Shown here: positions 50,120 to 61,659 of the stretch, piece by piece
How the letters are laid out: each line of letters begins with the position of its first letter
How positions within the stretch are numbered: position 1 is the first letter of the stretch
Assembly (NCBI RefSeq): GCF_024662235.1
Contig: NZ_CP096276.1
Span: forward strand, 5,704,001 to 5,768,000
From: Pimelobacter simplex
Lineage (GTDB): Bacteria; Actinomycetota; Actinomycetes; Propionibacteriales; Nocardioidaceae
Direction of reading: 5' to 3'
DNA length: 64,000 bases
Translations under genes and position numbers: made by a program
The notes under the pieces: generated by a model
Told to the model about the DNA's origin: nothing
Databases searched by the model: none
What the model saw: only the letters and a program-made list of their open reading frames with translations

Positions 50120-52521
50120 GCGCCCCCGAGATCGAGAAGACCGACCTGGTCACCGTCACCATCGACGGCATCCAGGTCAGCGTCCCCAAGGACACGCTGG
50201 TGATCCGCGCCGCCGAGCAGGTCGGCGTCCAGGTGCCGCGCTTCTGCGACCACCCGCTGCTCGCGCCCGTCGGTGCCTGCCGGCAGTGCCTGGTCGACGT
50301 ACCGGACGCGGGCAACGGGCGCGGCTTCCCCAAGCCCCAGGCCTCGTGCACGCTGCCGGTCGCCGAGGGCATGGTGGTCAACACCCAGGTCAGCAGCCCG
50401 GTCGCCGACAAGGCGCAGCAGGGCGTGATGGAGCTGCTCCTCATCAACCACCCGCTCGACTGCCCGGTCTGCGACAAGGGCGGCGAGTGCCCCCTGCAGA
50501 ACCAGGCGATGTCCAACGGCCAGGGTGAGTCGCGCTTCTCCGACGACCGCAACCGCGGCGTCAAGCGGACCTTCCCCAAGCCGATCAACCTCTCGCCCAC
50601 GGTGCTGCTCGACCGCGAGCGCTGCATCGTGTGCCAGCGCTGCACCCGCTTCGCCGACGAGATCGCGGGCGACCCGTTCATCGCGCTCGTCGAGCGCGGT
50701 GCCCAGCAGCAGATCGGCATCGCCGAGGACGCGCCCTTCCTGTCGTACTTCGCGGGCAACGTCATCCAGATCTGCCCCGTCGGCGCGCTGACCTCCGAGC
50801 AGTACCGCTTCCGCTCCCGGCCCTTCGACCTGGTCTCCACGCCGGGCGTGGCCGAGCACGACGCCTGCGGCTCCGCGATCCGGGTCGACCACCGCCGCGG
50901 CAAGGTCCTGCGCCGCCAGTCTGGTGACGACCCGGCGGTCAACGAGGAGTGGATCACCGACAAGGACCGGTTCGCCTTCGCCTACGCCCAGGCCGACGAC
51001 CGGATCACCTACCCCCAGGTCCGCGACGACGACGGCAGCCTGCGGCCCGCGTCCTGGCCCGAGGCCTTCGCGGTCGCCGCCCGCGGCCTGGCCGAGGCCA
51101 AGGCCGGCGCCGGGGTCGGCGTGCTGACCGGCGGTCGGCTCACCGCCGAGGACGCCTACGCCTACGCCAAGCTCGCCCGGGTCGCGCTCGGCACCAACGA
51201 CATCGACTTCCGCGCCCGGCCGCTCTCGGCCGAGGAGACCGACTTCCTGGCCAGCCACGTCGTGCTGACCGGGCCCGAGTCCGGCGCCGTCACGTACGCC
51301 GACCTCGAGTCCGCCGCCAAGGTCGTGCTCGTGGGCCTGGAGCCCGAGGACGAGGCCGGCGCGATCTTCCTGCGCCTGCGCAAGTCCGTGCGCGCGGGAG
51401 GCACCGAGGTGGTCGCGCTCGCGCCCTTCACCACCCGCGGCCTCGACAAGGTCGCGGGCCGCCTGGTCCCGACCGTGCCGGGCGACGAGCCCGCCGCACT
51501 GCGCGCGCTGGCCGGCGAGCTCGACGCCACCAGCGTCCTGCTCGTGGGGGAGCGGCTCGCCGTCGTCCCCGGTGCGCTCAGTGCCGCCGCCGAGGTGGCC
51601 GCGGCCACCGGCGCCCGGCTGGCCTGGGTGCCGCGCCGCGCGGGTGACCGTGGTGCGATCGAGGCCGGTTGCCTGCCGACCCTCCTGCCCGGCGGCCGTC
51701 CGGTCGCCGACGCCGGCGCCCGGGTCGACGTCGCCACCGCCTGGGGTGTCGCCGGCCTGCCCGAGACGCCCGGCCGCGACGCCGACGCGATCGTCGCCGC
51801 ACTGGTCGTCGGTGAGCTGAGCGGCCTGGTCGTCGCCGGGGTCGACCCCGACGACACCGCCGATCCGGCCGCCACCCGGGCGGCCGTCGCGGCGGCCGGC
51901 TTCGTGGTCGCGCTCGACCTGCGGCGTACCGAGGTCACCGATGCGGCCGACGTGGTCTTCCCGGTCGCCCCGACCACCGACAAGTCCGGCACGTTCGTCA
52001 ACTGGGAGGGGCGGGTCCGCCCGTGGGCGGCCGCGCTGCACAACCCGGCCTCGCTGCCCGAGCTGCGCGCCCTGTCCGGCATCGCCGACGAGCTGGGCGC
52101 CCCCCTGGGCTTCCGCACCGTCGACGAGGTCCGTACCGAGATGGCCCAGCTCGGCCCGTGGGACGGCGCCCGCGCCGCGGCCCCGACGGTCGCGGCGTCC
52201 GGCCCGGCCTCCGGCACGGCGCTGTCGACCTGGAAGCAGCTGCTCGACAACGGCTCGCTCCAGGACGGCGACAAGTACCTCAAGGCGACCGCCCGTACGC
52301 CGGTCGCCCTGGTGCCACCGGCCCTGTACGACGAGTTCGGCCCCACCGTCACCCTCACCGGTGACCGCGGGTCGATGACGCTGCCGGCCGAGATCTGCGA
52401 CGACCTGGTCGCCGGCACCGTCTGGGTGCCGGCCAACTCGGTCGGCAACGGCGTCCTGGCCGACCTGGCCTCCCCGGGTACCGGGGTCACCGTCTCCGGA
52501 GCGGAAGGGGTGCACGGATGA
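50116..52521 (+). CDS. nuoG: NADH-quinone oxidoreductase subunit G
   Basis: 801 residues; 75-kDa subunit. N-terminal [2Fe-2S] ligands [15 protein letters not shown] (from ~43), then [15 protein letters not shown] and [11 protein letters not shown] for the [4Fe-4S] clusters, and ICPVGAL. The C-terminal molybdopterin-oxidoreductase-like half retains no clear cofactor site, as is normal. ATG at 50116 was chosen; the longer frame is antiphase to nuoF. Overlaps nuoH by 4 bp. Confidence 0.96.
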   Translation: MSAPEIEKTDLVTVTIDGIQVSVPKDTLVIRAAEQVGVQVPRFCDHPLLAPVGACRQCLVDVPDAGNGRGFPKPQASCTLPVAEGMVVNTQVSSPVADKAQQGVMELLLINHPLDCPVCDKGGECPLQNQAMSNGQGESRFSDDRNRGVKRTFPKPINLSPTVLLDRERCIVCQRCTRFADEIAGDPFIALVERGAQQQIGIAEDAPFLSYFAGNVIQICPVGALTSEQYRFRSRPFDLVSTPGVAEHDACGSAIRVDHRRGKVLRRQSGDDPAVNEEWITDKDRFAFAYAQADDRITYPQVRDDDGSLRPASWPEAFAVAARGLAEAKAGAGVGVLTGGRLTAEDAYAYAKLARVALGTNDIDFRARPLSAEETDFLASHVVLTGPESGAVTYADLESAAKVVLVGLEPEDEAGAIFLRLRKSVRAGGTEVVALAPFTTRGLDKVAGRLVPTVPGDEPAALRALAGELDATSVLLVGERLAVVPGALSAAAEVAAATGARLAWVPRRAGDRGAIEAGCLPTLLPGGRPVADAGARVDVATAWGVAGLPETPGRDADAIVAALVVGELSGLVVAGVDPDDTADPAATRAAVAAAGFVVALDLRRTEVTDAADVVFPVAPTTDKSGTFVNWEGRVRPWAAALHNPASLPELRALSGIADELGAPLGFRTVDEVRTEMAQLGPWDGARAAAPTVAASGPASGTALSTWKQLLDNGSLQDGDKYLKATARTPVALVPPALYDEFGPTVTLTGDRGSMTLPAEICDDLVAGTVWVPANSVGNGVLADLASPGTGVTVSGAEGVHG

Positions 52522-53810
52522 GCGACGCGCTGAGCGCGTTCGGCAACGATCCCTGGTGGGTGATCGGGCTCAAGGCGCTGCTGATCTTCGTGATCCTGGT
52601 CTTGCTGACGCTCTTCAACATCTGGTGGGAGCGCCGGGTCGTGGCCCGGATGCAGCACCGGATCGGCCCCAACGTGCACGGCCCCTTCGGCCTGCTGCAG
52701 TCGTTGGCCGACGGCGTCAAGCTGGCCTTCAAGGAGGACCTGATCCCCAAGGCCGCCGACAAGGTGGTCTTCGTGCTCGCGCCCGTCATCGTGGTGGTGC
52801 CGGCGTTCGTGACCTTCAGCGTCATCCCGTTCGGGCCCGAGGTGAACTTCTTCGGGCACCAGACGCCGCTCCAGCTCACCGACATGCCGGTCGCGGTGCT
52901 CTTCGTGATGGCGATCGCCTCGATCGGCATCTACGGCATCGTGCTCGGCGGCTGGTCGAGCGGGTCGACGTACTCGCTCCTCGGCGGGCTGCGCTCCAGC
53001 GCCCAGATGATCTCCTACGAGGTCGCCATGGGCCTGGCCCTGGTCGCCGTCTTCATGTACGCCGGCTCGATGTCGACCAGCGACATCGTGGCCGCCCAGG
53101 ACAACCTGTGGTTCGGCCTGATCCTGCTGCCGTCGTTCATCATCTACTCGATCGCGATGGTCGGTGAGACCAACCGGGCGCCGTTCGACCTCCCCGAGGC
53201 CGAGGGCGAGCTGGTCGGCGGCTTCCACACCGAGTACTCCAGCCTCAAGTTCGCGCTCTTCTTCCTCGCCGAGTACATCAACATGGCGACGGTCTCGGCG
53301 CTCGCGACCACGCTCTTCCTCGGCGGCTGGCACGCGCCGTTCTGGATCGACGAGTTCTGGGCCGGCGCCAACGAGGGCTACTGGCCGGTGCTGTGGTTCT
53401 TCGGCAAGGTCCTGTTCTTCATCTTCATCTTCATCTGGCTGCGCGGCTCGCTGCCGCGACTGCGCTACGACCAGTTCATGGCGTTCGGCTGGAAGCGCCT
53501 CATCCCGATCTCGCTGGTCTGGATCGTCGCGGTCGCCACGATGCGGGTCGCCCGCAACGAGGGCGTCTTCGACGAGGGCTTCGGCAGCAACCCACAGTTC
53601 TGGCTGATCGTGATCGGCGTGCTGCTGGCGGTCCTGCTGCTCACGTTCTTCCTGCCCGAGAAGGACGCCGACGAGGTGGCGCCGACGAGCGCCGCGCCTC
53701 GCACCGGCGGCTTCCCGGTGCCGCCGATGCCCGCGGGCGGAGCGGTCCGCGGCGCCGCCGCGCCGCTGGTGTTCCGCTCCGAGGCCGACCGAGAGGTGAG
53801 CAATGGCTGA
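52518..53810 (+). CDS. nuoH: NADH-quinone oxidoreductase subunit H
   Basis: 430 residues, eight or nine membrane helices, forms the bridge to the quinone tunnel. [34 protein letters not shown] and the [16 protein letters not shown] block (in parts) are diagnostic. The C-terminal ~60 residues after the last helix ([20 protein letters not shown]...) are a cytoplasmic extension common in actinobacteria. Confidence 0.97.
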   Translation: MSDALSAFGNDPWWVIGLKALLIFVILVLLTLFNIWWERRVVARMQHRIGPNVHGPFGLLQSLADGVKLAFKEDLIPKAADKVVFVLAPVIVVVPAFVTFSVIPFGPEVNFFGHQTPLQLTDMPVAVLFVMAIASIGIYGIVLGGWSSGSTYSLLGGLRSSAQMISYEVAMGLALVAVFMYAGSMSTSDIVAAQDNLWFGLILLPSFIIYSIAMVGETNRAPFDLPEAEGELVGGFHTEYSSLKFALFFLAEYINMATVSALATTLFLGGWHAPFWIDEFWAGANEGYWPVLWFFGKVLFFIFIFIWLRGSLPRLRYDQFMAFGWKRLIPISLVWIVAVATMRVARNEGVFDEGFGSNPQFWLIVIGVLLAVLLLTFFLPEKDADEVAPTSAAPRTGGFPVPPMPAGGAVRGAAAPLVFRSEADREVSNG

Positions 53811-54381
53811 CAAGCCCACGGACCAGAGCCAGCAGGGCCCCACGCTCAAGGAGCAGCTGTGGGACCCGGTGGCCGGGTTCGGCGTCACCTTCCGGACGAT
53901 GTTCCGCAAGGTCGTCACCGAGCAGTACCCCAAGGAGAAGCTGCCCACGGCACCGCGCTTCCACGGCCGGCACCAGCTCAACCGCTGGCCCGACGGCCTG
54001 GAGAAGTGCGTCGGCTGCGAGCTGTGCGCCTGGGCCTGCCCGGCCGACGCGATCTACGTCGAGGGTGCCGAGAACGTCGACACCCCCGATGCCGACGGGA
54101 ACTCCCAGCGCTACAGCGCCGGTGAGCGCTACGGCCGGACCTACCAGATCAACTACCTGCGCTGCATCCTGTGCGGGCTCTGCATCGAGGCGTGCCCCAC
54201 GCGGGCGCTCACGATGACCAACGAGTACGAGCTCGCCGACGACAGCCGGGCCAGCCTGATCTACGAGAAGTCCGACCTGCTCGCCCCGCTGCTGCCCGGC
54301 ATGGACCAGCCGCCGCACCCGATGCTCCTCGGCACCGACGAGGACTACTACCGGGGCGAGTTCAAGGAGGACCGGTCGTGA
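53803..54381 (+). CDS. nuoI: NADH-quinone oxidoreductase subunit I
   Basis: 192 residues; two [4Fe-4S] clusters (N6a, N6b) bound by [12 protein letters not shown] (about 68-79) and [12 protein letters not shown] (about 120-131). Starts 8 bp inside nuoH. Confidence 0.97.
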   Translation: MADKPTDQSQQGPTLKEQLWDPVAGFGVTFRTMFRKVVTEQYPKEKLPTAPRFHGRHQLNRWPDGLEKCVGCELCAWACPADAIYVEGAENVDTPDADGNSQRYSAGERYGRTYQINYLRCILCGLCIEACPTRALTMTNEYELADDSRASLIYEKSDLLAPLLPGMDQPPHPMLLGTDEDYYRGEFKEDRS

Positions 54382-55163
54382 TCGCGTTCTGGGTGCTCGC
54401 GCCGATCATGGTGGTCGCCGCGCTGGGCCTGCTGTTCGTCCGCAAGGCCGTGCACGCCGCGCTGCTGCTGGCGGTCGTGATGATCGGCCTCGCGGTGCTC
54501 TACGCCGTGCTCGAGGCGCCGTTCCTCTTCGCGGTCCAGATCATCGTCTACACCGGCGCGATCCTGATGCTCTTCCTGTTCGTGCTCATGCTGGTCGGCG
54601 TCGACGCCTCCGACTCGCTGGTCGAGACGATCAAGGGCCAGCGCGCGCTCGCCTGGTTCGTCGGCCTGGTGTTCGTAGTGACGCTCGTCGTCGCGCTCAC
54701 CCAGCTGACCTTCACCAGCTCCGCAGGGCTCGACGAGGCCAACCGGGGCGGCAACGTCCAGGCGCTCGCCGACCTGCTCTTCTCGCGCTACGTCTTCATC
54801 TTCGAGGCCACCAGCGCCCTGCTCATCACCGCCGCGGTCGGCGCGATGGTCCTGGCCCACCGCGAGCGGCTCACCCCCCGCAAGACCCAGGCCGACCTGG
54901 CCGCCGAGCGGATCCGGGCCTACGGCGAGACCGGTGCCCACCTCGGTCCACTGCCTCCGCCGGGCGTCTACGCCCGCCACAACGCGGTCGACACCCCGGC
55001 GTTGCTGCCCGACGGCAGCCCGGCGCCGGCGTCGGTCTCGCGGGTGCTCGCGGCCCGCGGCACCATGCAGGCGACCGGCCTGACCGACATCGAGGCGATC
55101 AAGTCGCAGCTCGGCGTCGACGAGGCCGACAGCGACGAGGCCAAGGAGGAGTCCGATGACTGA
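54378..55163 (+). CDS. nuoJ: NADH-quinone oxidoreductase subunit J, with long C-terminal tail
   Basis: 261 residues. The first ~170 contain the five helices of NuoJ, including [24 protein letters not shown], the pi-bulge helix. The last ~90 residues ([23 protein letters not shown]... [14 protein letters not shown]) form a cytoplasmic or peripheral tail that E. coli NuoJ (~184 residues) lacks. GTG at 54378 overlaps the nuoI stop; the 3' end overlaps nuoK by 8 bp. Confidence 0.96.
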   Translation: MIAFWVLAPIMVVAALGLLFVRKAVHAALLLAVVMIGLAVLYAVLEAPFLFAVQIIVYTGAILMLFLFVLMLVGVDASDSLVETIKGQRALAWFVGLVFVVTLVVALTQLTFTSSAGLDEANRGGNVQALADLLFSRYVFIFEATSALLITAAVGAMVLAHRERLTPRKTQADLAAERIRAYGETGAHLGPLPPPGVYARHNAVDTPALLPDGSPAPASVSRVLAARGTMQATGLTDIEAIKSQLGVDEADSDEAKEESDD

Positions 55164-55449
55164 GTACGTCGTCCTGAGCGCCATCCTCTTCACGATCGGC
55201 TCGATCGGGGTGCTCACCCGCCGCAACGCGATCGTGGTGTTCATGTGCGTCGAGCTCATGCTCAACGCCTGCAACCTCGCCTTCGTCGCGTTCGCCCGCC
55301 AGCACGGCAACCTCGACGGCCAGGTCGCGGCGTTCTTCGTCATGGTCGTCGCCGCAGCCGAGGTGGTGGTCGGCCTCGCGATCATCATGACCATCTTCCG
55401 GACTCGTCGCTCGGCCTCGGTCGACGACGCGAGCCTGCTGAAGTTCTGA
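55156..55449 (+). CDS. nuoK: NADH-quinone oxidoreductase subunit K
   Basis: 97 residues, three helices, with the two conserved Glu in [16 protein letters not shown] and [12 protein letters not shown] (proton path). Start ATG overlaps the nuoJ end. Confidence 0.97.
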   Translation: MTEYVVLSAILFTIGSIGVLTRRNAIVVFMCVELMLNACNLAFVAFARQHGNLDGQVAAFFVMVVAAAEVVVGLAIIMTIFRTRRSASVDDASLLKF

Positions 55450-55462
55450 GAGGTCCTGGCCA

Positions 55463-57409
55463 GTGAACGCACTCTCCGCGCTGTCCCTCGCGGCCACCGA
55501 GACCCATGTCCCGGTGGTCGCTCCGACCGATGCGAGCGGTCCCTTCAACCTGCTCTGGCTGATCATCGCGCTGCCGCTGCTCGGCGCCGCGGTGCTGCTG
55601 CTCGGCGGCCGTCGTACCGACAAGTGGGGTCACCTGCTCGGTACGGCGACGTCCGCAGGGTCGTTCGTGCTCAGCCTGGTGCTCTTCGTCAACCTGCTCG
55701 GGCGCGACGAGGGTGAGCGCCAGATCAGCCAGCACCTCTACGACTGGATCCAGGCCGGTGGCCTCGACGTCGGGCTCGACCTGCTCTACGACCCGCTGTC
55801 GGCGCTCTTCCTGCTGCTGATCACCGGCGTGGGCTCGCTGATCCACGTCTACTCGATCGGCTACATGGCGCACGACCCGCGCCGGCGCAGGTTCTTCGCC
55901 TACCTGAACCTGTTCGTCGCGGCGATGCTCATGCTGATCCTCTCCGAGAACTACGTCGGTCTCTTCCTCGGCTGGGAGGGCGTCGGCCTCGCGTCGTACC
56001 TCCTCATCGGCTTCTGGCAGCACAAGCCCTCGGCGGCCGCGGCGGCCAAGAAGGCGTTCGTCATCAACCGGGTCGGCGACATGGGCCTGGGCCTGGCGAT
56101 CTTCCTGATGTTCGTCACCTTCGGCACGACCAGCTTCAGCGGCATCAGCGAGCTGAGCGGCGGCGCCACCGAGACGACGCTCAACTGGGTCGGTGTCCTG
56201 CTGCTCATCGGCGCCTGCGGCAAGTCCGCCCAGGTCCCTCTCCAGGCCTGGCTCCTGGACGCCATGGAGGGCCCGACCCCGGTCTCCGCGCTCATCCACG
56301 CGGCGACCATGGTCACCGCCGGCGTCTACCTCGTCACCCGCTCCAACTTCATCTTCGAGCTCGCCCCGACCGCCCAGACGGTCGTGGTGATCGTGGCGAC
56401 GGTGACGCTCCTGTGGGGCGCGATCATCGGGTGCGCCAAGGACGACATCAAGAAGGGCCTGGCCGGCTCCACGATGAGCCAGATCGGCTACATGATGCTC
56501 GGCGCCGGTCTCGGCGTCGCGGGCTACGCCTTCGCGATCTTCCACCTGCTGACCCACGGCTTCTTCAAGGCCAACATGTTCCTCGGGGCCGGCTCGGTGA
56601 TGCACGCGATGGACGACGACGTCGACATGCGCCACTACGGCGCGCTGCAGAAGGCGCTGCCCATCACGTTCGCGACGTTCGCGCTCGGCTTCCTGGCGAT
56701 CATCGGCATCCCGCCGTTCGCGGGCTTCTGGTCCAAGGACAAGATCATCGAGGTCGCGCTCACCGAGAACCCGATCGTGGGCATCTGCGCGCTCCTCGGC
56801 GCGGGCATCACCGGCTTCTACATGACCCGGATGATGCTGATGACCTTCTTCACCAAGAAGCGCTGGGACAAGGGCGTCCACCCCCACGAGAGCCCGCTGA
56901 CGATGACCATCCCGCTGATGGTCCTCGCCGCGCTGTCGGCCCTCGGCGGCCTGATGCTCGCCGGCAACTGGATCGTCGACTGGCTCAGCCCGGTCGTCGG
57001 CCACGCCGAGCACGCCGAGCCCCCGCTGCCGGTCATCGTGCTGACGCTCATCACGGTCGCCGTGGTGCTCGTCGGTGTGGCCCTGGCCTGGTTCCTGGTC
57101 GGGCAGCGCGACGTACCGCGCACCGCGCCGGCCGACGTCTCGTTCGCCACCCGCGCCGCTCGTGCCGACCTCTACGGCGACGCGATCAACGACACGCTCG
57201 TGGTCGCGCCCGGCAAGGCCGGCGTCCGCAGCCTCGTGGCCGGCGACCGGACGCTCGTCGACGGACTCTTCACCGGCGGCGCCACCGTGCTCGCCGGCAC
57301 CGGTGAGCTGCTGCGCCGGCTCCAGAACGGCTACGTGCGGTCCTACGCGCTCGGCATCCTCGGCGGCGCCGTTGTCCTCGTCCTGACCCTGGTGGCGGTG
57401 AACCTGTGA
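55463..57409 (+). CDS. nuoL: NADH-quinone oxidoreductase subunit L
   Basis: 648 residues; largest antiporter-like subunit. Conserved Glu in [23 protein letters not shown] and Lys in [34 protein letters not shown] form the proton channel, and the lateral helix is predicted near the C-terminus. GTG start; 13-bp gap from nuoK, the longest in the operon. Confidence 0.97.
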   Translation: MNALSALSLAATETHVPVVAPTDASGPFNLLWLIIALPLLGAAVLLLGGRRTDKWGHLLGTATSAGSFVLSLVLFVNLLGRDEGERQISQHLYDWIQAGGLDVGLDLLYDPLSALFLLLITGVGSLIHVYSIGYMAHDPRRRRFFAYLNLFVAAMLMLILSENYVGLFLGWEGVGLASYLLIGFWQHKPSAAAAAKKAFVINRVGDMGLGLAIFLMFVTFGTTSFSGISELSGGATETTLNWVGVLLLIGACGKSAQVPLQAWLLDAMEGPTPVSALIHAATMVTAGVYLVTRSNFIFELAPTAQTVVVIVATVTLLWGAIIGCAKDDIKKGLAGSTMSQIGYMMLGAGLGVAGYAFAIFHLLTHGFFKANMFLGAGSVMHAMDDDVDMRHYGALQKALPITFATFALGFLAIIGIPPFAGFWSKDKIIEVALTENPIVGICALLGAGITGFYMTRMMLMTFFTKKRWDKGVHPHESPLTMTIPLMVLAALSALGGLMLAGNWIVDWLSPVVGHAEHAEPPLPVIVLTLITVAVVLVGVALAWFLVGQRDVPRTAPADVSFATRAARADLYGDAINDTLVVAPGKAGVRSLVAGDRTLVDGLFTGGATVLAGTGELLRRLQNGYVRSYALGILGGAVVLVLTLVAVNL

Positions 57410-58938
57410 ACGACTTCCCGATCCTCAGCCTGCTCGTCTGGCTCCCGATCGCGGGTGCGGTGGCGGTCGCGCTGCTGCCGCGCCACCTGGTCAAGGTCAC
57501 CGGCCTCGGCGTCGCGCTCGCGACCCTCGTCATCGGTGTGGTCGTCGCGGCCTCCTACAAGCTCGACGGCGGCATGCAGCTGCGCGAGGAGCACGAGTGG
57601 ATCGAGGCCTTCGGCGTCCACTACGCGTTCGGGGTCGACGGCCTGGCCCTGCTGCTGGTGCTGCTGACGGTCCTGCTCGTCCCGCTGGTGCTGGGTGCCG
57701 AGTGGTTCAAGGCGGACGCCGAGGGCAGCGCCGGTGCGCGCGCCTTCTTCGCCTGGACGCTGGCGCTCGAGGGCCTCTCGCTCGCGGTCTTCTGCGCGAC
57801 CGACGTCTTCCTGTTCTACGTCGTGTTCGAGGCGACGCTGATCCCCGCCTACTTCCTGGTCGGCGGCTTCGGCCGCGCGGGCCGGGGCGGGGCGGCGCTC
57901 AAGTTCCTCATGTTCCAGCTGGCCGGCGGCCTGATCCTGCTCGCCTCCGTGATCGGCCTCTACGTCGTCTCGGCCCAGCAGGGCACGCCGTCGTACCTGC
58001 TCGCGGACCTGCAGCAGCTCGACATCGCGACCGGCCCGGGGCGCTGGCTGTTCTTCGGCTTCTTCATCGCGTTCGCGATCAAGGCGCCGCTGTTCCCGCT
58101 GCACACCTGGCTCGCGGACACCACCGAGAAGGCCACGCCCGGCACCGGCGTGCTGCTCGTGTGCATCCTCGACAAGATCGGCACGTTCGGGATGATGCGC
58201 TTCTGCCTCGGGATCTTCCCCGAGGCGTCCCAGTGGGCGACGCCGCTGGTGATCACCCTCGCGCTCATCTCGATCGTCTACGGCGCGCTCGTCGCGATCG
58301 GCCAGGACGACGTCTTCCGGCTCATCGGTCTGACCTCGCTGAGCCACTTCGGCCTGATCACGCTCGGCATCTTCACGATGACCACCCAGGGCAACTCCGG
58401 CGCGATCCTCTACATGGTCAACCACGGCCTCGGCACGGCCGCGCTCTTCCTGGTCGCGGGCTACCTCGCCGAGCGCCGCGGCACCCCGCTCATCAGCCGG
58501 ATGGGCGGTATCGAGAAGGTCACCCCGGTGCTCGCCGGGCTCTTCCTCGTCGCCGGCCTGGCCACGCTCGGCCTGCCCGGGCTCTCGCCGTTCATCAGCG
58601 AGTTCCTGGTGCTGATGAGCGCCTTCCAGTACGCCTGGTACGTCGGCGCGATCGCGATCACCGCCGTCGTCCTCGCTGCGATCTACGTGCTGTGGATGTA
58701 CCAGCGCACGATGACCGGACCGACCCCGCCCGAGGTCGAGGGCACCAAGGACCTCGGCGTGCGCGAGATCGCCGCGGTCGCCCCGCTGATGGTGGCGCTG
58801 GTCTTCTTCGGGTTCTACCCGGCGCCGCTGCTCGACGTGAGCAACCCGATGGTGGGCGACCTGATGGACCAGGTCGGCGTCCATGATCCGGCGCCCACGG
58901 TCCAGCATGCCGACAACGAGACCGAGGAGGCGCACTGA
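57406..58938 (+). CDS. nuoM: NADH-quinone oxidoreductase subunit M
   Basis: 510 residues, fourteen helices. [15 protein letters not shown] has the key Glu, and [29 protein letters not shown] the Lys and the HTWL motif. Starts at GTG overlapping the nuoL stop; TGATG overlap with nuoN. Confidence 0.97.
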   Translation: MNDFPILSLLVWLPIAGAVAVALLPRHLVKVTGLGVALATLVIGVVVAASYKLDGGMQLREEHEWIEAFGVHYAFGVDGLALLLVLLTVLLVPLVLGAEWFKADAEGSAGARAFFAWTLALEGLSLAVFCATDVFLFYVVFEATLIPAYFLVGGFGRAGRGGAALKFLMFQLAGGLILLASVIGLYVVSAQQGTPSYLLADLQQLDIATGPGRWLFFGFFIAFAIKAPLFPLHTWLADTTEKATPGTGVLLVCILDKIGTFGMMRFCLGIFPEASQWATPLVITLALISIVYGALVAIGQDDVFRLIGLTSLSHFGLITLGIFTMTTQGNSGAILYMVNHGLGTAALFLVAGYLAERRGTPLISRMGGIEKVTPVLAGLFLVAGLATLGLPGLSPFISEFLVLMSAFQYAWYVGAIAITAVVLAAIYVLWMYQRTMTGPTPPEVEGTKDLGVREIAAVAPLMVALVFFGFYPAPLLDVSNPMVGDLMDQVGVHDPAPTVQHADNETEEAH

Positions 58939-60539
58939 TGGAGTTCGTGAAGCCCGAGCTCGAGTACGTCGAGCTGCTGCCGCTCCTCATCGTCCTCGGC
59001 GGCGCCTGCGTGGGCGTGGCGATCGAGGCGTTCGTGCCGCGCGGCCTGCGCCGGCTGCCCCAGATCGTGCTCGCCGCGCTCGTCGTCGTGGGCGCCCTGG
59101 TGACCACGGTGCTCGTCGGCGCCAACCTCGAGGAGCACACCGGCGCGGCCGGTGCGACCGGGCGCGGCCTGGTCGGCGCGATGGGCAGCATCGTGGTCGA
59201 CGGCCCGACGATCTACCTCTGGGCGCTGATCCTGGTCTTCGCCCTCGGCGGCGTCGCGCTCTTCGCCGAGCAGCGGCTCGAGGGCGGCGTGTCCGCCTTC
59301 ACCGGCCAGGCGGCGGCGCTGCCCGGCACCGAGGGGGAGCGCGAGGCGTCCACCCGCGGCCTCGACCACACCGAGGTCTACCCGCTGCTGCTGTTCGCGG
59401 TCGGCGGCATGCTGATGTTCCCGGCCTCCGGCGACCTGCTGACCATGTTCGTGGCGCTCGAGATCCTCTCGCTGCCGCTCTACCTGCTCTGCGGCCTGGC
59501 CCGGCGCCGGCGCCTCTTGAGCCAGGAGGCGGCGATGAAGTACTTCCTCCTCGGCGCCTTCGCCTCCGGCTTCTTCCTCTACGGCGCCGCGCTGGTCTAC
59601 GGCTACGCCGGCTCGGTGACCTTCGCCGGCATCAACGAGGCGGTCCGCGCGGGCGCGGACAACCACGTCCTGCTGCTGGCCGGCATCGGCCTGCTCGCGG
59701 TCGGCCTGCTCTTCAAGGTCGGCGCCGCGCCCTTCCAGGCCTGGACCCCGGACGTCTACCAGGGCGCCCCGACCGCGGTCACCGCGTTCATGGCGGCCGG
59801 TACCAAGGTCGCCGCGTTCGGCGCCCTGCTCCGCCTCATGTACGTCGCCTTCGGCGGCGAGCGCTGGAGCTGGCAGCCGATGCTCTGGGTGATCGCGATC
59901 GCCTCGATGGTCCTCGGCGCGGTCCTGGCCATCGTCCAGAGCGACGTCAAGCGGATGCTCGCCTACTCCTCGGTGGCCCACACCGGCTTCCTGCTCGTCG
60001 GCGTGCTCGGCGTGCAGAGCGCGGGCGAGCTGGCCGACGGCCAGTACACCTCGCTCGAGGGCGTGCTCTTCTACCTGACCACCTACGGCTTCGCGATGAT
60101 CGGCGCCTTCGCCATCGTCACGCTCGTGCGCGACGCGGGCGGCGAGGCGACGGCGTACGACCGCTGGGCCGGGCTGGGCCGGACCTCCCCGCTGGTGGCC
60201 GGCGCCTTCGCCTTCTTCCTGCTCTCGATGGCGGGCATCCCGCTCACCGCGGGCTTCATCGGCAAGTGGGCGGTCTTCACCTCGGCCATGTCCGCGGGGG
60301 CCTGGCCGGTGGTCCTGGTGGCCATCGCGTGCAGCATCGTGGCGATCACGTTCTACGTGCGCCACATCCGGCTGATGTTCTTCACCGACCCCCACCCGGA
60401 CGGCGCGGGCACGGTCACCCGGTCCTCGCTGCTGACCTCCGGGACGATCGTGGTGTGCCTCGTGGCGACTCTCACACTCGGCATCCTGCCGGGGCCGGTT
60501 CTCGATCTGGTCACCAGTGCGGGAGACTTCATCAGGTGA
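58938..60539 (+). CDS. nuoN: NADH-quinone oxidoreductase subunit N
   Basis: 533 residues, the third antiporter-like subunit. FVALEILSLPLYLLCGLARR and GAAPFQAWTPDVYQGAPTAVTAFMAAGTKVAAF are the standard blocks. A short insertion near residue 120 (GEREASTRGLDH) has low complexity. The stop overlaps the GTG of the prenyl synthase. Confidence 0.97.
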   Translation: MEFVKPELEYVELLPLLIVLGGACVGVAIEAFVPRGLRRLPQIVLAALVVVGALVTTVLVGANLEEHTGAAGATGRGLVGAMGSIVVDGPTIYLWALILVFALGGVALFAEQRLEGGVSAFTGQAAALPGTEGEREASTRGLDHTEVYPLLLFAVGGMLMFPASGDLLTMFVALEILSLPLYLLCGLARRRRLLSQEAAMKYFLLGAFASGFFLYGAALVYGYAGSVTFAGINEAVRAGADNHVLLLAGIGLLAVGLLFKVGAAPFQAWTPDVYQGAPTAVTAFMAAGTKVAAFGALLRLMYVAFGGERWSWQPMLWVIAIASMVLGAVLAIVQSDVKRMLAYSSVAHTGFLLVGVLGVQSAGELADGQYTSLEGVLFYLTTYGFAMIGAFAIVTLVRDAGGEATAYDRWAGLGRTSPLVAGAFAFFLLSMAGIPLTAGFIGKWAVFTSAMSAGAWPVVLVAIACSIVAITFYVRHIRLMFFTDPHPDGAGTVTRSSLLTSGTIVVCLVATLTLGILPGPVLDLVTSAGDFIR

Positions 60540-61558
60540 CCTCCGCTGCGCGTCCCGCCGACCTGGCCCTGCCGATCGACGACCCCGCCCTCGCCGACCG
60601 GCTGAGGGTGCGGATGGCGACCGTCGAGGAAGCGCTCTACGGCCATGCGGCCAGCCGCACGACGTACGTCACCGAGGCGGCGCGCCACCTCCTGGCCGCG
60701 GGCGGCAAGCGCTTCCGTCCACTGCTCGTGCTGCTCGCCGCCGAGGCCGGCCCGCGGCCCGAGGCGCCCGAGGTGCTCACCGCGGCCTGCGTCGTCGAGA
60801 TCACCCACGTGGGCTCGCTCTACCACGACGACGTCATGGACGAGGCCGCGCTGCGTCGCGGCGAGGACTCGGCCAACGCGCGCTACGACAACCTGGTCGC
60901 GATCCTGACCGGTGACTTCCTGTTCGCCAAGTCCTCCGAGCTGACCGCCGAGCTCGGTCCCGAGGCGGTCAAGATCCAGGCCGAGACGTTCACCCGGCTC
61001 GTCGAGGGCCAGATCCTCGAGACCGTGAAGCCCGGCCCCGGCGAGGACGCGCTGGCCCACTACCTCGACGTGGTGGCCGGCAAGACCGGCTCGCTCATCG
61101 CCACCTCGGCCCACTACGGCGCCCGCTTCTCCGGCGCCGCGCCCGAGGTCGTCGAGGCGCTCACCGCCTACGGCGAGCTCGTCGGCACCGCCTTCCAGCT
61201 CTCCGACGACATCCTCGACATCGCCTCCGAGACCGAGGAGTCCGGCAAGACCCCGGGCACCGACCTCAAGGAGGGCGTCCCGACCCTCCCCGTGCTCATG
61301 GCCCGCGCCTCGACCGACCCGGCCGACGCCCGCCTCCTCGAGCTGCTCGACCCCGAGCGCACCGACCTCGCCGCCGACGGCGAGCTCCACGCCGAGGCGC
61401 TCGACCTGCTCCGCAAGCACCCGGCCATGGCCGAGGCGCAGGCCTACGTCGTCGCCCGGGCCCAGGAGGCCAAGCAGCTGCTCGAGGCGCTGCCGGCGGG
61501 CGCCGTACGGTCGGCGCTCGAGGCGTTCGCCGACGTGGTCGCCGTCCGCTCGGCCTGA
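60536..61558 (+). CDS. Polyprenyl (heptaprenyl-type) diphosphate synthase
   Basis: 340 residues; trans-prenyl diphosphate synthase. First Asp-rich motif LYHDDVMDEAALRRG (DDxxD, about 98-102), second LSDDILD (about 222-228), plus GGKRFRPLL near the N-terminus. The long chain it makes probably becomes the menaquinone side chain used by MenA. It is translationally coupled to nuoN, so quinone supply and complex I are made together. Exact chain length cannot be told from motifs alone. Confidence 0.93.
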   Translation: MTSAARPADLALPIDDPALADRLRVRMATVEEALYGHAASRTTYVTEAARHLLAAGGKRFRPLLVLLAAEAGPRPEAPEVLTAACVVEITHVGSLYHDDVMDEAALRRGEDSANARYDNLVAILTGDFLFAKSSELTAELGPEAVKIQAETFTRLVEGQILETVKPGPGEDALAHYLDVVAGKTGSLIATSAHYGARFSGAAPEVVEALTAYGELVGTAFQLSDDILDIASETEESGKTPGTDLKEGVPTLPVLMARASTDPADARLLELLDPERTDLAADGELHAEALDLLRKHPAMAEAQAYVVARAQEAKQLLEALPAGAVRSALEAFADVVAVRSA

Positions 61559-61572
61559 GCCGCCTCATCCAG

Positions 61573-61614
61573 CGTGACAGGCCCCGCCTGTCACGGGCTC
61601 GGCCGAACCGAGCC
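61573..61614 (+). terminator. Tandem hairpins ending the nuo operon
   Basis: CGTGACAGGC-CCC-GCCTGTCACG (61573-61595, 10 bp perfect) is followed at once by GGCTCGG-CCGAA-CCGAGCC (61596-61614, 7 bp perfect). No U-tract, but two adjacent strong stems after the last gene suit a terminator. Confidence 0.65.
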
Positions 61615-61646
61615 GCTCCGCCCTCGTGAAATCCTACTAGTCCGGT

Positions 61647-61652
61647 TAACTT
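61647..61652 (+). promoter_or_regulatory. -10 element of the flavin reductase gene (leaderless)
   Basis: TAACTT lies 7 bases before the ATG at 61660, within an A/T-rich patch unusual for this window. Confidence 0.45.
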
Positions 61653-61659
61653 TGTTGTC

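Noticed and set aside
51162..53981. A 939-codon minus-strand frame antisense to nuoG and nuoH
   Set aside because: No motif; plus-strand nuo genes account fully for the region.
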